The notes beneath the pieces were generated by a model. That model searched no databases, was not told the origin of the DNA, and saw nothing but the letters and a program-made list of their open reading frames with translations. A stretch of 64,000 nucleotides of DNA from Wolbachia endosymbiont of Spodoptera picta. GTDB taxonomy: Bacteria > Pseudomonadota > Alphaproteobacteria > Rickettsiales > Anaplasmataceae. Below, piece after piece: positions 19,621-27,790 of this stretch; position 1 is the stretch's first letter, and every line of letters starts with the position of its first letter. Location: positions 372,001 to 436,000 of the forward strand of contig NZ_CP067976.1 of the NCBI RefSeq assembly GCF_018141665.1. Direction: 5' to 3'. A program made the position numbers and the translations under genes.

Positions 19621-20277
19621 CTATAACAATCCGTTTTCTCTAAAGCTAAAATAACCCCCACTTGTAATGATAATATGATCAAATAATCTAACGCTTACAG
19701 TACTACATGCTGCTGCTAAGCTCTTTGTTACTTCTTGATCTTCTTCTGAAGGTTCTAAACTTCCCCCAGGGTGGTTGTGTGACATTATTACTAATGTTGC
19801 ATTCTTTATTAATGCTTTTCTTGTAATTTCCTTTATGTATACTGGTGCTTTTTCCATTTCACCAATATAGGATTCTTCTCCAATTAGTTGACGCCTTTTA
19901 TTCAAGTACAGTATTTTTACACATTCCCTTTCTGAGTGGCCTATACTTACGTTTAAGTACTCTACTAGCCCTTGTAAGTCCATTATTGGCTCACTTTTGA
20001 GCTTTTCTCTCAGTACCCTTTCTAGTGTTTCCTTAACGCACATAATCATTGCTACTGCAGAATCAGTTACTCCTTCTATGACTTTCAGGTCATCCATTTC
20101 TCGACCTAAAATCCTTCCTACTCCTGCATAAGTATTCACCAGATTTTTAGCAATTTCTTGAGCTTGTGGCCTTTCATGTACTGCACTTAAAAATGTTTCC
20201 ATTATTTCACGATCAAGTAGTGCTTTGCCTTTGCTTTCTAATATTCTGAATTCGATTTCTTCTTTACTTTTATTCAT
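19621..20277 (-). CDS. radC: RadC family JAB-domain protein
   Basis: 218 residues, the usual length for RadC. The JAMM/JAB metal motif is clear: S-H167-N-H169-P-G-G-S ... D180, with a candidate glutamate at E118 in the SERECVKILYLN strand. The N-terminal helix-hairpin-like region is present (VEGVTDSAVAM-type text around residues 65-80). The glycine in SHNHPGG replaces the commoner serine of SHNHPSG. The biochemical role of RadC is unsettled, and the old DNA-repair name is misleading. In Wolbachia such genes are typical of phage WO eukaryotic association modules, which fits the HTH and Rpn neighbours. Confidence 0.9.
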   Translation of the reverse strand: MNKSKEEIEFRILESKGKALLDREIMETFLSAVHERPQAQEIAKNLVNTYAGVGRILGREMDDLKVIEGVTDSAVAMIMCVKETLERVLREKLKSEPIMDLQGLVEYLNVSIGHSERECVKILYLNKRRQLIGEESYIGEMEKAPVYIKEITRKALIKNATLVIMSHNHPGGSLEPSEEDQEVTKSLAAACSTVSVRLFDHIIITSGGYFSFRENGLL

Positions 20278-20446
20278 ATAATTTACCCTTCACTAACAAC
20301 AAACTTTTTTTAGATATTTACTGCTGTTTTTTATCAGCATTGGCATAAAGCCATAGCTTTCGAGTGAAGTCAAATCAATTTCTCAATCTTTTTTACTTAT
20401 TTTTTCATCTAAGAGTAAAGATATTAATATATACTGATTTTTTATT

Positions 20447-20809
20447 TTAAATCTGTTGAATTTCGCCTAAAGAGAGGCCTATTGTTTTTAAAATAATATT
20501 GATAGAAATTCCTCCTTTCACTAAATCCTTTATCTTTTCTGCTCTTTTCACTTTTTCCTCGCAAATTTGTATGCTTTCAAACAGAGATTTTATTAGCGCA
20601 TAGCGTAATTCTTGACTCTCAATTTTTTTGTATTCTTTTATTAAATCAGGTAGCTCACTTTCTACTATCTCATCTTCCTCTATGAGCAGATCTGTAATGC
20701 TAATTGATAATGTTTCTGCTATTGCATATAATTTTTCCAGTGGAATGGCCACACGTCCTTGCTCATAGTTGCTTATTTTATCACGTGTTGTATCCATTTT
20801 CTCAGCCAA
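20447..20809 (-). CDS. C-terminal half of a second split tandem-HTH regulator
   Basis: 120 residues (TTG start at 20809, or ATG at 20797) beginning inside the second HTH domain (MDTTRDKISNYEQGR). It then carries the acidic helical segment and the tail KDLVKGGISINIIL. It is the displaced second half of the gene immediately upstream and a close sister of 17416-17781. It overlaps the upstream half by 8 bp. Probably a pseudogene fragment, although re-initiation cannot be excluded. Confidence 0.55.
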   Translation of the reverse strand: MAEKMDTTRDKISNYEQGRVAIPLEKLYAIAETLSISITDLLIEEDEIVESELPDLIKEYKKIESQELRYALIKSLFESIQICEEKVKRAEKIKDLVKGGISINIILKTIGLSLGEIQQI

Positions 20810-21341
20810 ATCCTTTTGAGTATACTCTCTTCCATTCCTTTATCTTTTTGCCTATTTGGTAGTAGATAGAACCCGTTTTTTCTTCAACACATTCATCAGC
20901 AGATAGACCAATTGTTTTTGAAACAGTATCAACAGAAACTCCTGCTTTAACCAGACCCTTTGCAATTTTTACTTTCTCTGCTTTCCTACTACTTCTTTCA
21001 CTGACTTGGACAAATTTGGTTAGCAAACAAAACATCTTACGTAATTCCTGATCATTAATCTTTTTATATTCTCTTACTAGATTTAATATTTCTTCTCCCT
21101 CATCTTCAAGACAGATTTTTTCATTTGATACAGGAATTAGGTCTACAATACCAATCGACAATATCTCTGCTATAGCATACAACTTTTCAATCGAAATTTT
21201 TCGTGTTCCTTTTTCATATTGTAGTACTACTTGATACGTTACACTGACTTTCTTCGCTAAATCTTTTTGAGTATATCCTCGCTTTAACCTCCAGTTCCTT
21301 ACTTTTTGTGCTATCTGATACCTTATTGAGATGTTTGCCAT
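20802..21341 (-). CDS. N-terminal half of a second split tandem-HTH regulator
   Basis: The frame opens at 21368, but I prefer the internal ATG at 21341 (MANISIRYQIAQKV), which starts where the family starts. One complete XRE-type HTH (TQKDLAKKVSVTYQVVLQYEK), an acidic segment and the tail (VKAGVSVDTVSKTIGLS) are present. The second HTH breaks at the same place as in 17765-18313 (EWKRVYSKGF). Both copies thus share the same small deletion. Its role is presumably repression or activation within the island. It is divergently oriented to the intact Rpn gene, about 120 bp away. Confidence 0.65.
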   Translation of the reverse strand: MANISIRYQIAQKVRNWRLKRGYTQKDLAKKVSVTYQVVLQYEKGTRKISIEKLYAIAEILSIGIVDLIPVSNEKICLEDEGEEILNLVREYKKINDQELRKMFCLLTKFVQVSERSSRKAEKVKIAKGLVKAGVSVDTVSKTIGLSADECVEEKTGSIYYQIGKKIKEWKRVYSKGFG

Positions 21342-21461
21342 AAATATTATACATGTTAATACTACCAAACAAAGATATACAAAAACTTCTATGTTTGCAT
21401 TTTAGTTGAATATTTCTTCACAATTATGTATAATTATTAATGCTTTTTAAGTGGATTTCCT

Positions 21462-22394
21462 ATGGCTCTTTCGAAGTTTCTCGATCCCAAGAATGATATA
21501 TCGTTCAAGCGCATCTTTGGTACTGAAAAAAATAAGGACATTCTTATTCACTTCCTTAATGATATCCTTGGCTTCACTGGCAAAAGTACAATACAGGATA
21601 TAGAGTTCTTAAGTACTATTCAAGACCCTGATATTGCTTCTAAAAAACAAAGCATTGTTGATGTTCTTTGTAGAGATGAAAATGGGCTGCAAGTCATAGT
21701 TGAAATGCAGGTCGCTAAAACTAAGGGCTTTGAAAAACGTGCACAATACTATGCTGCTAAAGCTTACTCAAGACAGTCTGATAAAGGTGATCAATACCAT
21801 GACCTTAAGGAAATTATCTTTATTGCTATAGCAGACTGTATTTTATTTCCTGATAAGTCTGAGTACAAATCAAAGCACACTATTCGCGATGAAGATACTA
21901 ATGAGCATGATCTAAAAGATTTTTACTTTATATTTATTGAGTTGCCTAAATTTCCAAAAACCAAAGAAGATCAGCTTTCAAGTATAGTTGAAAAATGGGT
22001 CTACTTCTTTAGATATGCAGATGAAACTAGTGAACAAGAGCTAGAGAGAATCATAGGAAGTGACCTAATAATTAAAAGAGCATATGAAGAACTAAATAGG
22101 TTCAACTGGTCTGAAAAAGAATTTATTGCCTATGAACAAGAGATCAAGCGTATTCGTGATGAACAGGCTGTCCTTGCTCAAAAACTTGATGATGCTACTC
22201 AAAAAGGTAGACTAGAAGGTAGACTAGAAGGCATCCAAATCGGCCATGAAAAAGGCAGAGCGGAAGGTCGCAAAGAAAGGGATATTGAAGTAGCCAAAAA
22301 CTCACTCAAGGCCGGTGTCCCTATAGATGTGATCGCTGAAATCACTGGCCTTTCTGTGAATGACATTAAACAACTTCAGGAAGAAATTGTCTGA
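21462..22394 (+). CDS. Rpn family PD-(D/E)XK nuclease/transposase-like protein, intact
   Basis: 310 residues with the typical N-terminus (FLDPKNDISFKRIFG) and the nuclease core D67 (IVDVL), E81-M-Q83. The helical region that follows (KRAQYYAAKAYSRQ) is also typical. The C-terminal third has a glutamate/lysine linker with repeated EGRLEG and EGIQIGHEKG units, then a small HTH-like tail (IDVIAEITGLS) of the same type as the tails in the neighbouring regulators. Rpn proteins are DNA endonucleases linked to RecA-independent recombination. The frame is complete and unbroken. Its 3' end overlaps the convergent 1,716-residue gene by 19 bp. A truncated inverted copy lies at 15763-16577. Confidence 0.85.
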   Translation: MALSKFLDPKNDISFKRIFGTEKNKDILIHFLNDILGFTGKSTIQDIEFLSTIQDPDIASKKQSIVDVLCRDENGLQVIVEMQVAKTKGFEKRAQYYAAKAYSRQSDKGDQYHDLKEIIFIAIADCILFPDKSEYKSKHTIRDEDTNEHDLKDFYFIFIELPKFPKTKEDQLSSIVEKWVYFFRYADETSEQELERIIGSDLIIKRAYEELNRFNWSEKEFIAYEQEIKRIRDEQAVLAQKLDDATQKGRLEGRLEGIQIGHEKGRAEGRKERDIEVAKNSLKAGVPIDVIAEITGLSVNDIKQLQEEIV

Positions 22395-25300
22395 TATGAT
22401 CTTTGTAGTTGCTTTTCCACAGTTGGATCATTTAAATAAGCTTGAGGTTCATTGTCTGTTTTTACTGGCAGTTGGCTTTCTAATCGACTAACATTAGTAA
22501 AAAAAGCAGTAGTAAGATTACTAGCCATAAAATTAACTGCTCCTTTAGCTAGTTGTTCTAATAAAGATCGTTTCGGCTTACGTGTTTGCTCTGCTTCTTC
22601 AATTTCACGTTTTGAACCTATAAAAGGAATTACTTTGGTTGCTTGTACTACTTCTTCTATGTTCTTGCTATTTCTCAAGCTATCAAGATATTCTCTAGCT
22701 GTCATAATTACTTCTTTTTTATTTAGATGGTCTTGAAGTTTTTCGCTACTTAAATTCATATCAGAATTGATAAGCAACGGTACACTACCTTCCACATTAA
22801 TCTTTGTTCCAAAGTCATATAACTGCACTCTAGATAATTCCTGACCATTAATCTTAATAAGACCAAGTTCCTTATCTTGCTCTGCTAGAAGTTGATGCTC
22901 TGTTTTAATTTCTTTTGCTAAAATTTGTTTATCTTCACTAGATAATAGGTTATTAGCTTTACCAACATCAAAGTGCTCAGCAAGAAAACCTTTTTCTTCT
23001 ATTTTATAACCAGCAAACTTCACTGCTTTTTCTACAATCTTCATAAGCTGATCAACAGTTTTTAACTCAGAAATAAACGCTGCATTACTATCAAAATAAG
23101 CATAGTTATCACCAGTTCTATAAATGGCAACTACGTGATTACTTGTTACTAAATGAATAGCAAAATCACCCTTAACTCCAGCTATGTAATTTGATAAATC
23201 ATCAGATGTTTTGTAGCCCTTAGTATGAATTGAGCTTGAAGGTAAACTATTCGTAACAGAATCTAGTTGTCGTTCGAAATTATCAAGTAATTTACTTAAA
23301 GCAAAAACTTCTCTTTCCTCCCCTTCAGATATCTGCTTACCTTGAGCTATGCGCTCATAAATTTCAACTGAAGTTTCTAAATTACTTAAAAACGATTTGT
23401 CACTCTGTAAAAATAAAGCTTGAGATAAGCCACGTGTAATTGTTACACATTTACCATCAGTCTTAACTCCACGCTCTTCAAATGAAGGTAAATAAAGCCC
23501 TTGTTCTACTGGCTCAATGAATGATACAAATTTTGATAAGCGCAACTGTCCCTTCTTATTATGGTACACTGACTGTATTTGTTTTTCCCTTGTTCCTCGT
23601 CTCTGGGATAAATCTCTTGATCTACCTGCTACTGTGTCTAAAACTTTATCATCTTGTCCGTTCTTACTTCGGTTAGTGATACCCTTCCTGGGTTTTCTCT
23701 TAGCTTTAGAATCACCTTGTTGTAAACCATCTAAATCTTGTTTTTGCTTTGTTTTACCGGGTAAACTACTCGGCTTGAGGCCTACACTAGTTGTTCTGTC
23801 TCCTTCACTAACATTCTGTTCATCCAAGAAAGCAGAAGGAGATTTTCTAACTTCTTCATATAATATATTAAGCATCTTATTTGGCGGGTTATTTTTGATA
23901 AGATTGTTTAAATATTTTGTTATGTTTCCTACTTTATCAAAACAAAGATCATGCAATTTTTTAAAAGTAGGACAAATATTAATTCCTACTCCATATAATA
24001 TTTTAGATAAATCTTTCGGTGTAAAAAGTTTTTTCCCGTATAAGAAGCGATCTAAATAATTTTCTTTATTAAAACAAGATTTATGAAAATTTCTTAAAAT
24101 AGAAGCGGCATTATTTCCTGCCATGGATAATATATTAGATAAATCACCTGGCCTAAAACCTGCCTCATAAAAATCATCTAAAAGCTGTGTTTTGTTTCCT
24201 GTTTCATCAAAACAAACATCATGAAAATCTTTTAAAGCAGAACAAATATTAGCTCCTGCTCCATGCAATATCTTAGATAAATTTTTTGGTATAAAACCTT
24301 CTTTCTCAATTAAGAAATGATTCAAATACTTTTTTGTTTCTTCCGTAAAACAAAAATCATGAAACTTTTTTAAACTATTTGCTGCTGAACTCAACACACC
24401 ACATAAATCACGCGGTTTAAAACCTGCCTTATAGAAATCATCTAAAAATTTTGTTTTTTCTCTTTTCTCATTAAAACAAGTACTATGAAACCTTTTTAAA
24501 ATAAAAGAAGCACGAGTTCCTGCTCCACATAACGTAGAGGATAAGTTACTTGGCGTAAAACCTGCCTTATAAAAATCATCTAAAAGTTCTGTTCTTTTTC
24601 CTTTGTCACTAAAACAAACACTATGAAACTTTTCAAAAGCATCTTTAGCATTAGCTCCTGCTCTACTTAATATACCAGATAAGTTATGCAGTGTAAAACT
24701 TTTTTTCCTATCTTTGTCCTCAATAAAATGTTTTAAATGCTGTTTTTTACTTCCTTTTGCATCAAACCAAATATCATATAAGTCTTTAAAAGCTTTTGCA
24801 GCATTGACTCCTGCTCCACTTAAAATACTGGACATACGAGCTAGATCTATTCCTTCTTTTTCTAGAGTTTTTAAGTATTGTTTTTTACTTCCTTCTCCAT
24901 CAAACCAAATATCATATAAGTCTTTCAAGACTTTTACAGCGTTAGCCCCTGCTCCACTTAAAATACTGGACATACGAGCTAGATCTATTCCTTCTTTTTC
25001 TAGGGTTTTTAAATATTGTGTTTTATTTCCTTCCACATCAAACCAAAGGTCATATAAGTCTTTAAAAACTTTTGCAGCGTTAACTCCTGCTACATTTAAA
25101 ATACTGGACACATTAGATAGATTTACTCCTTCTTTTTCTAGAGTTTTTAAATATTGTGTTTTATTTCCTTGCTCATTGAACCAAATATCATATAAATCTT
25201 TAAAAGCTTTTGCAGCGTTAGCTCCTGCTCCACTCAAAATACTGGACATACGAGCTAGATCTATTCCTTCTTTTTCTAGGGTTTTTAAATATTGTGTTTT

Positions 25301-27526
25301 ACTTCCTTCCACATCAAACCAAAGGTCATGTAAGTCTTTAAAAGCTCTAGAAGCATTAGATCCTGCTCCACCTAAAATACTGGACATATTAGATAGATTT
25401 ATTCCTTCTTTTTCTAGAGTTTTTAAACATTGTGTTTTATTTCCTTGCTCATTGAACCAAATATCATATAAGTCTTTAAAAGCTTTTGCAGCTTTGGCTC
25501 CTGCTACATGCAAAATACTGGACATACGAGCTAGATCTATTCCTTCCCTCTTTAGAACTTCTAGACACTTTATCCCTTCTCCTGTAATTAAAAAATTTAA
25601 GAACTGATTAAATGCAGGTATTCCCTCTCTACCAACCACACTTCTAGCAAATTTTATTTCTTCATTAATGTTTTTATTTTGAATCTTCTTATAACTAGAT
25701 CTATTATTTTTTATATCTCCCAAAAGCTTTTCCATTATTCCTTTTGTAAGAGGGCCGAATTCATGAGATTCTGACCAACGTAATGCTATTTCATGTAATT
25801 CTTCATAATTATATGGAACATCGAATGTATCTATCTCATCTTTAACAATATTATTCAATTCTTCCCTATTAGGTTGATTAATTGCAAATATTAGTTTATC
25901 TAAAAATTTCTCTTTTATTTCTTGTTCATTCTCACTAGAAAGTCTTCTTTCTTCTTTTTCTTTTTGCAAAGAAGGTGGAAGCTTTAATAGACTTAGAAGC
26001 TTTTTTCTTGTTGCTTCTTCTTGCACAAATCGATAAAGACCATTCCCATTTATACACAAACAATCTCTTAAAGCTTTATCATTATCAAATTTTAAAGGAT
26101 AAAAATCTTTAGATCGCCCTTCTTTTAACTTCTTTTCTTCTGTAAGATCTAGATTTGCATTAGTATAGATAATAAAGTATTCTATACTCTCTCTTAGTTC
26201 TTCAACAAAAAGAGTAAAATACTTATTAATAGAAAACATACTCTGTTGTCTATAGGGAAATAACTGACTATAACCAATATTACCATTTGTATTGTAAGCC
26301 TTTACGTAAGTAATTTTATCTTTATAATCAAGGGCAATGTTATTAGATATATCATGGGTTTTTCCTTTATAATTTATGGAAAATATATTTTTATACAAAA
26401 ACATGTCATGCAAGAAGAGCATTAATAGATTGAATTCATATATAATTCTAGACACATGATTCTCGAGTTTTTTATCCTTTTCTGGAGCTGTTAAATCACG
26501 TAACACTCTTTCCTGTAATGCTATATAATCATCTTCAACTGTGCTATTTTTTTCTATTTCATTTTTAATAATACTGTTCAGCTCTTCTCTATTAGGCTGA
26601 TTAACTGCAAACACTAATTTATCTAAAAATGCTTCTTTTATTTCTTTTTCAAGTTCCTGAGAGATTTTTCTTTCTTTTATTACTTTCTGCATAGCAGACG
26701 AAAACTCTAACCGCCTTAAAAGTTCTTCTTTTGTTGTTTTATCTCGCGAAAATCGATAAAAACCACTCTCTTGCGTATTGTCATTTATAAACAAAAAGTC
26801 CTTTAAAAGGTCAAATTCTTCTATTTTTATGCTATCAAATTTAAAAGGATAAAAATTTTTGAATTTTCCTTCTCTTAAATTCTTTTCTTTTGTAAGATCA
26901 AAGCCTGAATTAGTATATACAATAAGATATTCTATATTATTTGATAAACTATCTGATTTAGAGATTAGATGTTTAACAAAACTATCAAAGTAATTATTGA
27001 TAGAAAAACTTCGTTTTTCTTTAGTAAATAATCTAGCATAACTAATGCCATTATTTACGTAATACTTGTCTACATTTTCAATTTTTATATGAATAGACTT
27101 CTTTTCATAACGAAGGACAATATCATTAAATTTATCAATTTCGGAATCTCCAAACGCTAATGATAATAAAGGATATTTATTTTTATACATAGACTCTCTA
27201 AGTGAGCAAAGCACCGACAAGTCTAATCGATACATAATTCCAATCAAGTGATGAGGAATGTATTGCTTAGTTTGACAAGTATTATCCAATTCATCCTGTC
27301 CAGGTTTATCCTGTAAATCACTAGGAAACTCTGAATCTTCATTACTAGTAACATTTACATCCATGCGCAGCCTCTTTGATACTGTACCATCTTTGTCTGT
27401 AACAGAACGTCCACGTTTTCTACTTGTTTTACGACTTTCCTTACCTGGACTCCTTGAATGACCACTTTGTTTGTGTGAGGAATTCTCAATATCTTGCAAC
27501 GATGTAGAAGTTTCTTTACTTAACAT
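22376..27526 (-). CDS. Large effector candidate: duplicated N-terminal module, 46-residue repeat array, YopT-like C58 cysteine protease
   Basis: 1,716 residues from ATG 27526. Residues 1-90 are polar and basic (KESRKTSRKRGRS, SKRLRMD), like nuclear-localisation signals. A module of about 200 residues occurs twice (about 95-327 and 362-567): shared landmarks are a SINxYF strand-helix, an YxxxYTNxxxDLT segment, FYPxKFD, a FYRF/LYRF segment and FAxNQPNREELN. Residues about 640-1210 hold about 12 repeats of 46 residues, of the form L-x-x-M-S-S-I-L-x-x-A-G-x-N-A then KAFKDLYDIWF. A basic linker (KAKRKPRKG) follows. The C-terminal region has the C58 (YopT/AvrPphB) triad: C1360 in GKCVTI, H1464 in NHVVAIYR and D1479 in YFDSN, with spacings of 104 and 15 close to those of YopT (C139, H258, D274). 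A host-acting protease is inferred. No signal peptide is seen; type IV secretion would be expected. Confidence 0.8.
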   Translation of the reverse strand: MLSKETSTSLQDIENSSHKQSGHSRSPGKESRKTSRKRGRSVTDKDGTVSKRLRMDVNVTSNEDSEFPSDLQDKPGQDELDNTCQTKQYIPHHLIGIMYRLDLSVLCSLRESMYKNKYPLLSLAFGDSEIDKFNDIVLRYEKKSIHIKIENVDKYYVNNGISYARLFTKEKRSFSINNYFDSFVKHLISKSDSLSNNIEYLIVYTNSGFDLTKEKNLREGKFKNFYPFKFDSIKIEEFDLLKDFLFINDNTQESGFYRFSRDKTTKEELLRRLEFSSAMQKVIKERKISQELEKEIKEAFLDKLVFAVNQPNREELNSIIKNEIEKNSTVEDDYIALQERVLRDLTAPEKDKKLENHVSRIIYEFNLLMLFLHDMFLYKNIFSINYKGKTHDISNNIALDYKDKITYVKAYNTNGNIGYSQLFPYRQQSMFSINKYFTLFVEELRESIEYFIIYTNANLDLTEEKKLKEGRSKDFYPLKFDNDKALRDCLCINGNGLYRFVQEEATRKKLLSLLKLPPSLQKEKEERRLSSENEQEIKEKFLDKLIFAINQPNREELNNIVKDEIDTFDVPYNYEELHEIALRWSESHEFGPLTKGIMEKLLGDIKNNRSSYKKIQNKNINEEIKFARSVVGREGIPAFNQFLNFLITGEGIKCLEVLKREGIDLARMSSILHVAGAKAAKAFKDLYDIWFNEQGNKTQCLKTLEKEGINLSNMSSILGGAGSNASRAFKDLHDLWFDVEGSKTQYLKTLEKEGIDLARMSSILSGAGANAAKAFKDLYDIWFNEQGNKTQYLKTLEKEGVNLSNVSSILNVAGVNAAKVFKDLYDLWFDVEGNKTQYLKTLEKEGIDLARMSSILSGAGANAVKVLKDLYDIWFDGEGSKKQYLKTLEKEGIDLARMSSILSGAGVNAAKAFKDLYDIWFDAKGSKKQHLKHFIEDKDRKKSFTLHNLSGILSRAGANAKDAFEKFHSVCFSDKGKRTELLDDFYKAGFTPSNLSSTLCGAGTRASFILKRFHSTCFNEKREKTKFLDDFYKAGFKPRDLCGVLSSAANSLKKFHDFCFTEETKKYLNHFLIEKEGFIPKNLSKILHGAGANICSALKDFHDVCFDETGNKTQLLDDFYEAGFRPGDLSNILSMAGNNAASILRNFHKSCFNKENYLDRFLYGKKLFTPKDLSKILYGVGINICPTFKKLHDLCFDKVGNITKYLNNLIKNNPPNKMLNILYEEVRKSPSAFLDEQNVSEGDRTTSVGLKPSSLPGKTKQKQDLDGLQQGDSKAKRKPRKGITNRSKNGQDDKVLDTVAGRSRDLSQRRGTREKQIQSVYHNKKGQLRLSKFVSFIEPVEQGLYLPSFEERGVKTDGKCVTITRGLSQALFLQSDKSFLSNLETSVEIYERIAQGKQISEGEEREVFALSKLLDNFERQLDSVTNSLPSSSIHTKGYKTSDDLSNYIAGVKGDFAIHLVTSNHVVAIYRTGDNYAYFDSNAAFISELKTVDQLMKIVEKAVKFAGYKIEEKGFLAEHFDVGKANNLLSSEDKQILAKEIKTEHQLLAEQDKELGLIKINGQELSRVQLYDFGTKINVEGSVPLLINSDMNLSSEKLQDHLNKKEVIMTAREYLDSLRNSKNIEEVVQATKVIPFIGSKREIEEAEQTRKPKRSLLEQLAKGAVNFMASNLTTAFFTNVSRLESQLPVKTDNEPQAYLNDPTVEKQLQRSYQTISS

Positions 27527-27679
27527 ATAAGCCTCTTATCATTTTCATTATATATGATAGTCGAAAAAGTTAGCAAAGCAAAGTTATTTTTTTTTGTGAC
27601 TAATAAAATTATTTTAATCGGTATGTATTTTCATGCTTTTTATCACTAAATTAATAGTATAGTTACTTTTTGTTTAACT

Positions 27680-27735
27680 AAAAACAACTACCGTGAGAGT
27701 TTTGTGTTTTGGGATAGATTGGACTACCAAGCTTT
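27680..27735 (-). repeat. Short third copy of part of the flanking repeat
   Basis: About 50 bp matching the inner end of the island-flanking repeat: the text from 'aaaaacaact' to 'ggactaccaa' corresponds to 30088-30139 and, reversed, to about 1792-1830. It lies in the 264 bp gap between the 1,716- and 699-residue genes. It keeps only the inner end, not the 'ttcgtacggtaca' block. Confidence 0.5.
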
Positions 27736-27790
27736 CATTTATTAATAATCGAATAATTATAGCAAATTATTCAATAATAGACCACTGTAT

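Noticed and set aside
22376..23460. Ulp1/C48-type protease (as in CidB) at the C-terminus of the 1,716-residue protein
   Set aside because: The order is Cys first, then His, then Asp (C1360, H1464, D1479). Ulp1 has His-Asp before Cys with a Q between, which is not present.
24700..25600. CRISPR-like regular DNA repeats with 138 bp period
   Set aside because: The repeats are in frame, fully coding and contiguous without unique spacers, so they are protein repeats, not a CRISPR array.
24714..25607. A 297-codon plus-strand ORF opposite the repeat array
   Set aside because: It is the antisense shadow of the 46-residue repeats; its apparent repeats mirror those of the minus-strand gene, and it lacks a ribosome site or family resemblance.
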